From Phycisphaerales bacterium (GTDB lineage Bacteria; Planctomycetota; Phycisphaerae; UBA1845): a stretch of 64,000 bases of DNA. Numbering within the stretch: position 1 is the first letter of the stretch; the number at the start of each line of letters is the position of its first letter. The position numbers and the translations under genes are program-made. Location of the stretch: the NCBI GenBank assembly GCA_020639095.1, contig JACKHH010000010.1, positions 46,626-110,625 on the forward strand, read 5' to 3'. Below are positions 1-8,484 of this stretch, piece by piece. The notes beneath the pieces were generated by a model. That model was not told the DNA's origin, made no database searches, and saw nothing but the letters and a program-made list of their open reading frames with translations.

Positions 1-2
1 TC

Positions 3-848
3 GGTGGAACGCCCGGACCTGTCGAGAGTCTCTGTTCGTTCAGCGAGTGCCTTGGTGCGTGCTGCGCGCCCGATGGTTGCTGCGAACTGGCCACGTTGGA
101 GGCGTGTGATGCCGATGGCGGCGCTTACCAGGGCTTCGCCGTCGAATGCAACGCGGACACGTGCCCGGAGGCTTACGGCTGCTTCACAGTACACAACTTC
201 CCCGAGCCTGCGCGCTACATGACCGTGCGCGCCGCGTGCGACTTCGAATCGACGCTACTGTCTGACCTGCCCGGAGGCGGTAACGATCCGACCGCACCCG
301 CGTTGATCCTTGACGATGTTATTCCCGGCGCGACTTGGCCCACGCGCGAGGAAGCGGCAAGTGAATGCTGCAAGCTGATCAGCGATATCAACGACGGTGA
401 CGCATCCTCCGGTAATCTCCCCACCGGCACATTCAACGGGATTGAGCACGGCCTCGACCAGATCCTCGTCGATGCGTGCGAGGTGCCCGACGATTACGTC
501 GTGTGGTTCACCGGCAACGTGTGCTGTTGGGGGGCGCCGTGGATCTACATCTCGACACGCAGCACGTTTGAAGAACCGCGCCTGCGTTCGTCCTTCTCGG
601 GCGGCGGGATCGATCCCGAGGTTCTCGCGATCAAAGTGGAAATCATGGGCGGCTTCACCGATTTCGCGGAAGCACAGGCCTGGATCTGTCCCAAATTCGA
701 ATCGGAGTCGTATCACTATTGGTGCGGTTCTCACCTTCAGTGGGCGGGGCAGAACTGGCGCGCGGGCAATCTTGGATGCGACCTGGGTGACCTTGAGGCG
801 CCAGGTACCTATCCCGAGTCAGACGGTTGCGCAGCGTACGAAGAGTAG
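3..848 (+). CDS. Cysteine-rich secreted protein with GACC-type repeat, 5' truncated
   Basis: The frame is open to the left window edge, so the true start lies outside. The visible N-terminal part reads CLGACCAPDGCCELATLEAC followed by GGAYQGF and several spaced cysteines; this is the cysteine-rich repeat that decorates many secreted planctomycete proteins. The remaining ~200 residues carry paired cysteines (CC, CC), tryptophans and acidic residues but no catalytic motif I recognise. The TTG at 96 is only an internal codon, not a start. The product is probably exported and disulfide-stabilised; function unknown. A hairpin at 960-984 follows the stop. Confidence 0.7.
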   Translation, partial: GGTPGPVESLCSFSECLGACCAPDGCCELATLEACDADGGAYQGFAVECNADTCPEAYGCFTVHNFPEPARYMTVRAACDFESTLLSDLPGGGNDPTAPALILDDVIPGATWPTREEAASECCKLISDINDGDASSGNLPTGTFNGIEHGLDQILVDACEVPDDYVVWFTGNVCCWGAPWIYISTRSTFEEPRLRSSFSGGGIDPEVLAIKVEIMGGFTDFAEAQAWICPKFESESYHYWCGSHLQWAGQNWRAGNLGCDLGDLEAPGTYPESDGCAAYEE

Positions 849-959
849 GGCGGATTGCGGAACATGGATCACGGTGACCACCAGTTGGTGAGAACCTGCG
901 CGACGGCTTCCAGCCGGGTAGTCCTGCGGCGACCTTTCATCCCACGTCGGTGAATGCCT

Positions 960-984
960 GGCTTGACGTTGCTTGCGTCAAGCC
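960..984. terminator. Hairpin between convergent genes
   Basis: A 9-bp perfect stem (GGCTTGACG / CGTCAAGCC, 7-nt loop) sits between the convergent genes ending at 848 and 993. There is no T-run on either side, so it may be a weak or protein-assisted terminator or only an RNA-end stabiliser. Confidence 0.45.
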
Positions 985-992
985 GTCGGGGA

Positions 993-1574
993 TCAGTTAC
1001 CCGTAGGGATTTGCGTTACGCGCTCCAAACGATCGGGGTCGTAGTTCAGGTTGGGCAAGTTGGCCAGGATGGCGGCGTAGGTTTCGCTGTCGAGCTCTGG
1101 TTCGCGACTCAGGATCCAGAGAAACGATCGGCTTGGCTCACCGACTACAGCATACTCGTAGTTCTTATCCAGTTCGATGATCCAGTAGTCTCCCTCAAAC
1201 GGGGGAAAGAAGCTGACGCGGAGCTTGGCATTCGAACTGCCATCCACCGTTCTCGCGATGCCTTCGATGGTTTCGACCTCGCCGTCAAGCGTTAACTTCC
1301 GGCAGGTGTTCAGGACATCCACGCGTCCGTCATCGCGTAGGGTATACTCGGCCGTCACACCGACACAATCCGGTTCAAAGAAATTGGGATAGCGCGCGAT
1401 CTCGTACCATTTGCCGGCGTAGCGCGCGAGGTCGACACTCTCGACGGTCGGAAGTGATGGATAGAATGCTGAACACGCCAGTGAACCCAATATCGGCAGC
1501 ACACCCAGGGAGAGCATGACAGCTTTTTGCCCGGCGCGGTGCGAATGACCAGTACGTGGCTTTCTATTTCTCAT
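993..1574 (-). CDS. blc: Outer-membrane lipocalin lipoprotein (Blc family)
   Basis: Bacterial lipocalin, an eight-stranded barrel lipoprotein that binds lipids/fatty acids at the outer membrane. Visible signs are the N-terminal hydrophobic stretch ending in the lipobox LGSLAC, the lipocalin signature GKWYEIARYPNFFE about 25 residues later, the internal strand EGDYWIIELDKNYEYAVVGEP and the late motif SRSFLWILSREP. Length (193 aa) is normal. The ATG at 1574 gives a long positively charged leader; an internal ATG about 19 codons in (near 1517) would give a more standard signal peptide. It is on the same strand as folE and the cobalamin protein. Blc, FolE, SDR-DUF2867 and photolyase genes recur together in CarH/LitR light regulons, which supports the photoprotection reading. 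Confidence 0.85.
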   Translation of the reverse strand: MRNRKPRTGHSHRAGQKAVMLSLGVLPILGSLACSAFYPSLPTVESVDLARYAGKWYEIARYPNFFEPDCVGVTAEYTLRDDGRVDVLNTCRKLTLDGEVETIEGIARTVDGSSNAKLRVSFFPPFEGDYWIIELDKNYEYAVVGEPSRSFLWILSREPELDSETYAAILANLPNLNYDPDRLERVTQIPTGN

Positions 1575-1881
1575 CGTGGAACTCCAGTTTCGGATTGCTC
1601 ATCACATCGCCGATACGCCATGCCGCATCGAGAGCAGCTCGCATTGGGGCGTTTTCCAGAGCGGTTCTGTTGGAGCACGCCAGATTGCAGCTCCCGGAGC
1701 GTTCCCTGTTGACCTCAACAAGCTCTCCGCACCACGCAACTGCCTTCGTTGTGCCACGTCGTGTTTGAGGCTGCGATACTCGGTGGACTTCCAACCATCC
1801 ACCCGACAGATGTCCTGAGACTCGCCACCCGCTGGTGGCTTCCGTCCTTCTCGTTTGGTCGACATTTGTCCATCCGGAGAC
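1575..1881. other. Gap with no recognisable gene
   Basis: About 300 bp between blc and folE. The minus strand carries an open frame running into the blc start (to 1564) with a tail that looks protein-like but matches no family I know and has no good start or ribosome site. It may be a relic; I do not call a gene. Confidence 0.4.
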
Positions 1882-2508
1882 TCATCGTTGGAGAAGAGTC
1901 ATGGCCTCGGCTCGTGCGGCCGTGTTGGTCTTGAAGTGGCCGCGTACAGCCGAAGTGACCATTACGCTGTTGGGTTTATTCACTCCACGAATCTTCATGC
2001 AGAAATGCTCGGACTCGATGACCACGAGCGCCCCGCGCGCGTTCAAGTGCGTCATCAGAGCATCGGCAATCTGTGCCGTCAGTCGCTCCTGTACTTGTGG
2101 CCGGCGGGCGAAAGCATCCACCGTCCGCGCCAGTTTGGACAGGCCCACAACACGGTCTGCCGGCAAATAGGCGATGTGAGCACGACCGATGAACGGGAGC
2201 AAGTGATGTTCGCACATCGAGGCGAAGTCGATGTCGCGCAGCAGCACGATCTCGTCGCAATGCTCGGGAAACGTCCGGCTCAGGTGAAGCGCGGGATCCT
2301 CGCCGAATCCGGAAAACAACTCTCGATACATCTTGGCGACGCGCCGAGGTGTGTCGCGCAGCCCGGAAGATTGGACGTCCTGGCCCAACGCAACCAAGAG
2401 ATCGCGCACTGCCCGCTCCGCCGCTGCCGAGTCAATGTGCGGCGTATTGGGCGGCGAACACGACAACTGGTCGTGCATTTCCAGGGCACTGCATTGTGCA
2501 ATCATCAA
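1882..2508 (-). CDS. folE: GTP cyclohydrolase I
   Basis: Converts GTP to 7,8-dihydroneopterin triphosphate, the first step of tetrahydrofolate/pterin synthesis, in the cytoplasm. The hallmark MCEHHLLPFIG is present (zinc ligands Cys99 and His102, with Cys170 in SEHFCMKIRG), as are the GTP-binding region VVGLSKLAR and the catalytic loop around RRPQVQERLT. Length (208 aa) is normal for type IA enzymes, and nothing essential is missing. It lies between blc and the B12-sensor gene on the same strand. In light-induced regulons folE is thought to supply pterin cofactor for photolyase/cryptochrome; no photolyase gene is in this window, so that link is an inference. Confidence 0.95.
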   Translation of the reverse strand: MMIAQCSALEMHDQLSCSPPNTPHIDSAAAERAVRDLLVALGQDVQSSGLRDTPRRVAKMYRELFSGFGEDPALHLSRTFPEHCDEIVLLRDIDFASMCEHHLLPFIGRAHIAYLPADRVVGLSKLARTVDAFARRPQVQERLTAQIADALMTHLNARGALVVIESEHFCMKIRGVNKPNSVMVTSAVRGHFKTNTAARAEAMTLLQR

Positions 2509-2639
2509 GCGTCTCCGTGGAAGACTGCGTGCGCATTGTGGCGAATCAAGTCAGCCGCCCGTCCTGAAACCCAGAGCGTACCGCGGCGACCCAAATGCGG
2601 ATTCGCAGGGGAGACCGGAATGGATTCAAGAAAAACGAG

Positions 2640-3701
2640 CTATTGGCGGACGAGCGCGTTACCGGCTGCGACAGCTTCAGTCGCGGATACGGCGCAGGCG
2701 TCTGCGCCGAGCGCCTGCCAGAGATCGGCGACCGTTCGGAACGGAGGGCCGCCGATCAGGACCTTGGTGTCCGCGATTGACGCGGTGGAGTGAATTGCCT
2801 CGACCAACTCCCCGGCATCGCGCAGGGTCAGTGCCGTGCTTACGGAAAGGGCGAGTAGTTGAGGTCGGCGACGCTCGAGAATCTCGACCACGTCAGCTAC
2901 AGGTGTGTTGGCCCCGAGGAATAACGACGTCCATCCGTCGATCTCAAACAGGTCAGACACCATCTGCAATCCGATTTCGTGCAGATCGCCCGGCGTGGAC
3001 GTGCAGACAACAGTTCGCCCGTTCGGCGCCGCGAGTTGGAACCGTGGCCGCAACTGCGACATGACCGACTGGGTGACGGCGCTCCCAAAATGTTCGTCCG
3101 CAACGCTGATGTCGCCACGATGCCACATCCAGCCCAATTGTGCCTGCGCGGGCGCGAGGACGCCCTCATAAACCTGTGGGATCGATAGACCGGCGTCGAC
3201 CTGCTTGAAAACGAGGGTTTCCGCGCGGCTGCGCTCACCTTCGAGTATCGCCTCCAGGTACTTCAGGACCAACTCGCGATATTGGGGTTCGCTCGTCAAC
3301 TCGAAACGGCTGTCGGTGTCCGGTTCGCGCAATCCATTCAGCGATGCCTGCAGGAATGGCGATGCGATTTCGCCGATTGCAGTCGGTAATTCCTTAATCA
3401 GCACTTCGCGCAGGCACTCACCATTGCGCAGCAGGTCGGTCGAGGAGACGCCGCGCGCCTTGAATGACTCAATGGTCCAGTTCATCGCATTTGCGAACAG
3501 TGCGACACTGTTCACCGCGATCGCTTGCGCAAGCAGATGAATCTGGGCCAGCGTATGCTCGATCCAATCGTCGCGCCAATTCGCGCCGAACCGATCCTGT
3601 AGTGCGGGATCAAATCTCGCATGGTGGTCGACCGTCCAATTCGCCACCGCTTTCGCGACGGAATCGACGACGAGGCTTGCCTGCTTCGATTCTTTCTTCA
3701 T
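2640..3701 (-). CDS. Cobalamin-binding photosensor-like protein lacking a MerR domain
   Basis: 353-aa protein with three parts. Residues 1-125 form a helical region of unknown type in place of a MerR DNA-binding domain; ~135-225 form the four-helix B12 cap; ~228-350 form the Rossmann-like B12-binding domain. The cap holds W193-x9-E203-H204, the exact signature of the adenosylcobalamin photosensors CarH/LitR, and the Rossmann part holds DLHEIG with the lower axial ligand His241, 37 residues on (35 in CarH). A stand-alone sensor of this kind recalls AerR, which works through a protein partner. Its neighbours are an anti-sigma/sigma pair upstream on the same strand and folE/blc downstream. I infer light sensing; the partner is unknown. 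A corrinoid methyl carrier is less likely because of the Wx9EH motif. Confidence 0.85.
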   Translation of the reverse strand: MKKESKQASLVVDSVAKAVANWTVDHHARFDPALQDRFGANWRDDWIEHTLAQIHLLAQAIAVNSVALFANAMNWTIESFKARGVSSTDLLRNGECLREVLIKELPTAIGEIASPFLQASLNGLREPDTDSRFELTSEPQYRELVLKYLEAILEGERSRAETLVFKQVDAGLSIPQVYEGVLAPAQAQLGWMWHRGDISVADEHFGSAVTQSVMSQLRPRFQLAAPNGRTVVCTSTPGDLHEIGLQMVSDLFEIDGWTSLFLGANTPVADVVEILERRRPQLLALSVSTALTLRDAGELVEAIHSTASIADTKVLIGGPPFRTVADLWQALGADACAVSATEAVAAGNALVRQ

Positions 3702-3766
3702 ACAGTCACCGGCGGTTCGCTACGCCCGACATCGACATGCGGCACACGCAACGATCGCCCACACAT

Positions 3767-4564
3767 TCAGCTTGCCGATGTCCCCACGACAATCAAGGGG
3801 CCATCCGACACAACAACGCCCCCTGGTTGTTCCAATGTAATCGCAAACACGGTTGGATGCGCAACCTCCAGCTTGGCATCGATCGCGACGATGATTTCAC
3901 CAGCATCCGTTACGTCGAACACGCCGCCATCCACCGGGTGCTTGTCGCGCTCGGGATCGACGATCCAGAGTTGATACTGGGCGACGCGCGGGTCATTCTG
4001 AGGCAAGCCGACCAAACGCATGAATCCGCTCTGTCGCGTGTCGCTCCAGATCACCTCGCCCGAAACCCTCTCAAACCCTTGCTCTTTGCCCACCCACGAG
4101 ACGTGTTGCACGTCATCCGCGTCACGAAGGAATCGTTGATATTGGTCGCCAACGGCAAGACTTCGCGGAGTGCGATCGCCCACCAACCACCATCCACCGA
4201 ATACCGCGAGCGCAATGCACGCTGCGGCGAGCAACCGTAGCGGAGCAGCGCTGGCTCGCTTCGGAGGCGCAAGACGCATCGGCGTCGTTTCATCCGGCTG
4301 ATCGAAGTCCAATTGCGTGAATGCGCGGCCTGCGTCCATCAGAACGCGATCGCGCAGGAAGCGCGGAAGCGGTTCGACTGGCGGGGAACTCATGGCCAAG
4401 TCAACCGCCGCCGCGGCGGCTTCGAAATGTGTTGCGTCGAACTGGGGATACTCTACGAGCAGCCTTGTCAACTCCGCACCCGATTCAAAGTCGAGTCCCT
4501 CGGTAGCCCGATCGGCGAGCAGTTGCAGCAGACGGTCGTCCTGTTGTGCATGGTTAGCGTTCAT
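3767..4564 (-). CDS. RskA-type anti-sigma factor
   Basis: Membrane-bound inhibitor of the ECF sigma factor encoded just upstream. The start at 4564 is chosen because its ATG overlaps the sigma stop (ATGA, 4 bp) and follows an AAGGAGG ribosome site; a longer frame upstream is the sigma gene's shadow. The cytoplasmic N-terminal part (~1-110) is helical and has no HxxxCxxC zinc motif. One transmembrane helix (RLLAAACIALAVFGGWWLV) follows, then an RskA C-terminal domain ending in DGGVFDV, GEIIVAIDAKL and FAITLEQPGGVVVSDGP, strands typical of anti-sigma-K factors. Release of the sigma factor would occur by proteolysis or conformational change of the extracytoplasmic domain; the trigger is not visible. 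Confidence 0.88.
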   Translation of the reverse strand: MNANHAQQDDRLLQLLADRATEGLDFESGAELTRLLVEYPQFDATHFEAAAAAVDLAMSSPPVEPLPRFLRDRVLMDAGRAFTQLDFDQPDETTPMRLAPPKRASAAPLRLLAAACIALAVFGGWWLVGDRTPRSLAVGDQYQRFLRDADDVQHVSWVGKEQGFERVSGEVIWSDTRQSGFMRLVGLPQNDPRVAQYQLWIVDPERDKHPVDGGVFDVTDAGEIIVAIDAKLEVAHPTVFAITLEQPGGVVVSDGPLIVVGTSAS

Positions 4565-5181
4565 CGCATTGCCTCCTTGCCTGAGGCATTGCTTTGCGCT
4601 TCCAACTCCTCGCGCACGCGGATGAGTCCGCGGCGGACGTGTGTCTTGACCGTGCCTAATGGAATGCCCAACCGGTCGGCAATAAGTTGGTGGGGCCAAC
4701 CCTGGCAAACGGCGAGTTTGAGAACTCTGCGCTGCTGCGGTTTGAGTTGCTCAATGGCCGCCGTGGCGCGCGCGGCTTCGTCATTAATCTCAACCTGTGC
4801 GATGCTTTCTGGCGCCGCCAATGGGAGTTCGTTGATGGCGACGGTGGCGGTCGCGGGTTGTCGCGCCATGCGCCGTCGGCGATCAATGAGGCGTCGGCGT
4901 GCAATCATCGCGACAAACGTCGTTTCGGACGCAGCGTTGGGATCGTATCGACCTGCGTTTTTCCACAATTCGATGAATACTTCCTGGACGGCATCTTCCG
5001 CATCCGACGGGCTGTTCAGGATTTTGCGCGCAAGCGACCACACCAAGCCGCCAAAGCGATCAATGCACTCCGCGACGGCGCCGGTATCTCCTGCCGCAAC
5101 CTGCTGAAGCAACGGTTTGTTCAACGCCCGCTCCGCGTTCGGGTCCTCAAATCTGACCCAAGCGATCAATGCCCTATTCAC
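4561..5181 (-). CDS. ECF RNA polymerase sigma factor
   Basis: Extracytoplasmic-function sigma-70 with region 2 (GGLVWSLARKILNSPSDAEDAVQEVFIELW, ~43-73) and region 4 (LKPQQRRVLKLAVCQGWPHQLIADRLGIPLGTVKTHVRRGL, ~145-186); regions 1 and 3 are absent as expected. Length 206 aa. The start is a GTG at 5181 with a weak ribosome site, so the first few residues are uncertain. It overlaps the anti-sigma gene by 4 bp, showing translational coupling. The cobalamin photosensor gene follows the anti-sigma gene with a 65-bp gap, and the fasciclin gene diverges from this gene. It probably controls itself and part of the surrounding block; I could not define its -35/-10 motif by eye. Confidence 0.93.
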   Translation of the reverse strand: MNRALIAWVRFEDPNAERALNKPLLQQVAAGDTGAVAECIDRFGGLVWSLARKILNSPSDAEDAVQEVFIELWKNAGRYDPNAASETTFVAMIARRRLIDRRRRMARQPATATVAINELPLAAPESIAQVEINDEAARATAAIEQLKPQQRRVLKLAVCQGWPHQLIADRLGIPLGTVKTHVRRGLIRVREELEAQSNASGKEAMR

Positions 5182-5564
5182 GGCACTTCGACGATGGATG
5201 AAGATTCAGGACGGTAGATAGCATGCCGCATTCGAGGATGAAACACAACGTACCCCTCGGCGACGACCTCGTACGGCACCGCCCAACGCCTTGACATTTG
5301 ATTCCATTCATGACTTCGTTGCGCGCTCAGCGGCGGATTCACGTCTGCCGGTCGAATCCGCGTAAATGCGCTATCGGCCTGCGGCGCATCCGCATCAGAA
5401 GGCGAACGAGATCACCACAGGTCCTTGAATCCGGACCGTGTCGCGATGCGAAGTCAATTGAGGTCAGTAAGACTTGGGTTGACATGCCGCGGTTTTCAAT
5501 CGGCGGGAAGTCATCCAACGGTTGGACCGGAATAGACGAGTCTATCGAGCGAAAGGTGGGTGCG

Positions 5565-6500
5565 ATGATGCAGGTCGCGAAAAACGTATGGCCCCTGGGG
5601 GTCTTGGCAGTATTGGCGGTCGCTGTTGCGGACGCTCGTGGGGACTGTGGTGCGTCCAGTCACGCTAGCGGCAAGGGTGCAATGGACATTGTCGACACAG
5701 CCGCCGCGGCTGGTGACTTCAACACGCTTGTCACGGCAGTCAAAGCTGCCGGCCTGGTCGACACGCTCAAGTCCGCAGGGCCTTTCACTGTTTTCGCACC
5801 AACGGACGAAGCGTTTGCGAAGCTGCCAAAGGGAACTGTCGAAAGCCTCCTGGCTAACCCCGACAAGCTTCGGGCGATTCTCAAGTACCACGTGGTCCCC
5901 GGGCGGGTCGTGGCAGCGGACGTGGTCAAGCTTACCTCCGCGAAGACGGTGCTTGGTCAAACTGTCGCGATCGATTCAACAGATGGTGTGCGCGTCGGCA
6001 AGGCGCGCGTCATCAAGACGGATATTGAGACCTCGAACGGGGTTATACACGTCATCGACACGGTGCTGTTGCCCAAGAACGATCTGATTGAGACTGCCCG
6101 CGCGGCGGGGTCGTTCACCACGCTGTTGGCGGCTCTTGATGCGGCTGGTTTGACCGATGCGCTTCGCGCCGAGGGGCCGTTTACCGTCTTCGCGCCGACT
6201 GATGCTGCATTCGCCAAGCTTCCGGCAGGGACGGTCGACGCCCTGCTCAAGGACATTCCCAAGTTGAAGTCGATTCTCACCTATCACGTCGTAAACGGCA
6301 AAGTGCTCGCCCAAGATGTGGTAAATCTCCACGAGGCGAGAACATTGCAAGGTCAAGAGGTAAGCATTGATGCGTCAAACGGCGTTCGGATTAACGATGC
6401 CAACGTCGTGCAAACGGACGTGATGAGCGACAACGGTGTTATTCACGTGATTGACAGCGTGCTGCTGCCGCCCTCTGGCCATCAGGCAAACGCGGGCTAG
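5565..6500 (+). CDS. Secreted protein with two fasciclin (FAS1) domains
   Basis: 311 aa from ATG 5565 (ribosome site AAAGGTGG just upstream); the longer frame upstream lacks a signal peptide. N-terminal signal LGVLAVLAVAVADARG, then two FAS1 domains at about 40-170 and 175-305. Each has the H1 box (GPFTVFAPTDEAFAKLP and GPFTVFAPTDAAFAKLP), the YHVV motif and the H2 box GVIHVIDTVLLP or GVIHVIDSVLLP. The two copies are clearly a tandem duplication. FAS1 domains mediate adhesion at the cell surface, and small FAS1 proteins are often in stress and light regulons controlled by ECF sigma factors. It diverges from the sigma gene, so the two may share a regulatory region. Confidence 0.9.
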   Translation: MMQVAKNVWPLGVLAVLAVAVADARGDCGASSHASGKGAMDIVDTAAAAGDFNTLVTAVKAAGLVDTLKSAGPFTVFAPTDEAFAKLPKGTVESLLANPDKLRAILKYHVVPGRVVAADVVKLTSAKTVLGQTVAIDSTDGVRVGKARVIKTDIETSNGVIHVIDTVLLPKNDLIETARAAGSFTTLLAALDAAGLTDALRAEGPFTVFAPTDAAFAKLPAGTVDALLKDIPKLKSILTYHVVNGKVLAQDVVNLHEARTLQGQEVSIDASNGVRINDANVVQTDVMSDNGVIHVIDSVLLPPSGHQANAG

Positions 6501-6597
6501 GCAGGTGTCCGTTCCACGCGGGGAGCGATTCGCCGAGTTTGCGGTGGAACGCGATTGCTGAACGACAAGATGATGTAGCTGCCGAAAGAAGCAGAGC

Positions 6598-6966
6598 ATG
6601 AAGAGTATCGATATTGTCGCGGCGATTCTTGTGGTGGTGGGGGCAGCGAATTGGGGTTTGGTCGGGTTGTTCCAGTTCGACCTGGTGGCGGCGCTTTTCG
6701 GCGATGCTACGATTGTGAGCCGGTTGGTGCATTCTCTCGTCGGATGCGCGGGCCTGTTCCAGGCTTCGCAGTGGAGGGCGATTCAGCGACGCTGGTCCGA
6801 CTCGACAGCGGTTGCGACCCCGCCTAGACGGTGCCAAGTACTTCCCCATCGGGCGCGAACGACTCCGCCGCCTGACGAATCCCGCGCAACATTCCGGCGA
6901 ATACGATGCCGTGCAGTGGGACAACCGCATACCAATAGGCCAATCCCAGCAATCCCTTGGGCTTGA
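6598..6966 (+). CDS. DUF378 small membrane protein with extended tail
   Basis: The first ~60 residues are a clear DUF378 domain: two hydrophobic helices with GAANWGLVGLFQFDLVAALFGD between them. DUF378 proteins are usually ~70 aa; here the frame runs on to 122 aa with an arginine/proline-rich tail that overlaps the end of the convergent SDR gene by 143 bp. The tail looks like antisense of the SDR gene, not conserved protein, so a natural stop may have been lost. Function of DUF378 is unknown; such proteins are frequent in stress-induced blocks. About 100 bp downstream of the fasciclin gene and probably cotranscribed. Confidence 0.75.
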   Translation: MKSIDIVAAILVVVGAANWGLVGLFQFDLVAALFGDATIVSRLVHSLVGCAGLFQASQWRAIQRRWSDSTAVATPPRRCQVLPHRARTTPPPDESRATFRRIRCRAVGQPHTNRPIPAIPWA

Positions 6967-8323
6967 AGCGCGCCGTCTGAGTCAGCACACACCGATCGTG
7001 CACGGCATTCAGCGATTCGATTTCGAATGTGAGCAGCGCCTCACCCGGCAACTTCATTTCCGCGCGCAACTCAACCGAGCGATTCTGTATCACGCGCGTC
7101 ACGCGCCAGAAGTCCAGCGCGTCGCCGTACGCCAATTTGTCAGGATCACGTCGTCCACGACGCAGGCCGGGCCCACCGATGAGCTTGTCCATCCAACCGC
7201 GAATATGCCATAACCAATCGGCTGCATAGTAACCGCGCTCTCCGCCAATCCGAGTTACAGCGCGGAACACGGCACGGGGTGCGGCATTGACTTCAATGCG
7301 TCGCTTATCAACAAACACTTTCCCACCAGCCCAGTCAGGATCGCCCGCAATGGGGCCCGCGTCCGACCAGATCGTCTCGACATCGCGTCCTCTGATCCTC
7401 CCCAATGCGGCCTTGATTGCTTCACGGATGGTCAATAGGTCTTGGGGCATGCGCCTGGCTGCCTCGTCGTCGCGGCACACCACGCGATTCTTCAGGCCTT
7501 CGGCGAGCGGCCTGGCGATCCGATGGCTGATCGGCGTAACCAGGTGAATCCAAAGAGAACTTAGCCTGGGCGTGAGTACGGGTACGGGAATGACCCGGCG
7601 CTTGCGCAGTCCCAATTCCTCGGCCATGATTTGCATCATTTCGCGATAGGTCGCAACTTCAGGGCCGCCGATGTCGAGCGTGCGGCCTAACGTTTCCGGT
7701 TCGTCAAGGCAAGCGACCAGGTAGTGCAGAACGTTGCGGACCGCGATTGGCTGACATTCCGTGCTGACCCAGCGGGGCGTGATCATCACGGGGAGGCGTT
7801 CCACCAGGTATCGGAGGATCTCAAACGACGCTGAGCCGGACCCGACAATCATGGCTGCGCGCAAAACAGTCACCGGGAGGCCGCCCGCGGCAAGCGCGGA
7901 TTCGACTTCGCGGCGCGAGGCAAGATGCTCGCTCAATGTTGGTCCCGTCTCACCCAGTCCGCCCAGGTAGATAATGCGTTTGACGCGACTTTGCGCGGCG
8001 GCCGTCGCGAAGGTGCTTGCCAATTGCCGATCCCGCTCACGGTACACAGCGCCGGCCGATTCCATTGAATGGATCAAGTAATAGGCGGCTGTGCAACCTG
8101 CTAACGCCGTCGCGACGGTTTTCTGATCCGCGACATTTCCCGCAATGATTTGAACCTGCGGATCACTCGCCCATTGGCGCGACGCTATTTTGCGCGCATC
8201 GCGAACGAGGCAACGCACGGGAAACCCGGCAGCAAGCAACCGAGGAACCAAACGCCCACCGATGTATCCCGTGGCGCCGGTGACCAGAATGCGTCGATGA
8301 TACCTGTCCAGTGTTTTATTCAT
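6824..8323 (-). CDS. NAD(P)-binding SDR / DUF2867 fusion protein
   Basis: 499 aa. Residues ~8-300 are an atypical extended SDR with the nucleotide motif TGATGYIGGRLVPRLL and the YbjT-like segment YYLIHSMES...YRERDRQLA. Residues ~325-490 are the DUF2867 domain (FRAVTRIGGERGYYAADWLWHIRG...LAYGDALDFWRV). I chose the ATG at 8323, which begins 10 residues before the nucleotide motif; a TTG at 8353 would add ten residues without benefit. Proteins with this SDR-DUF2867 arrangement are recurrent members of CarH/LitR light regulons and often sit beside photolyase and carotenoid genes. Substrate unknown. The 3' end overlaps the convergent DUF378 frame. Confidence 0.9.
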   Translation of the reverse strand: MNKTLDRYHRRILVTGATGYIGGRLVPRLLAAGFPVRCLVRDARKIASRQWASDPQVQIIAGNVADQKTVATALAGCTAAYYLIHSMESAGAVYRERDRQLASTFATAAAQSRVKRIIYLGGLGETGPTLSEHLASRREVESALAAGGLPVTVLRAAMIVGSGSASFEILRYLVERLPVMITPRWVSTECQPIAVRNVLHYLVACLDEPETLGRTLDIGGPEVATYREMMQIMAEELGLRKRRVIPVPVLTPRLSSLWIHLVTPISHRIARPLAEGLKNRVVCRDDEAARRMPQDLLTIREAIKAALGRIRGRDVETIWSDAGPIAGDPDWAGGKVFVDKRRIEVNAAPRAVFRAVTRIGGERGYYAADWLWHIRGWMDKLIGGPGLRRGRRDPDKLAYGDALDFWRVTRVIQNRSVELRAEMKLPGEALLTFEIESLNAVHDRCVLTQTARFKPKGLLGLAYWYAVVPLHGIVFAGMLRGIRQAAESFAPDGEVLGTV

Positions 8324-8484
8324 CAACGTCCGGGTGAAGCGGTCCGCATCCAATCGCTCGTAACGCCGGGTTCACGTCGACGTAGCTGTTATCAACATGC
8401 ACCTTCGTGTGCCATGTTCTAGATGCTTGTCGTGTTCGGCGAGGCGGATGGACTCGAACGGGCAAGCGAAGTGTTGTCATTTGC

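Noticed and set aside
1564..1865. Small gene between folE and blc
   Set aside because: The frame ends in a plausible tail but has no supported start and no family match; noted only as a gap.
5479..5484. TTGACA as a sigma-70 promoter of the fasciclin gene
   Set aside because: No -10 box at 16-19 nt; an ECF promoter is more likely but could not be defined.
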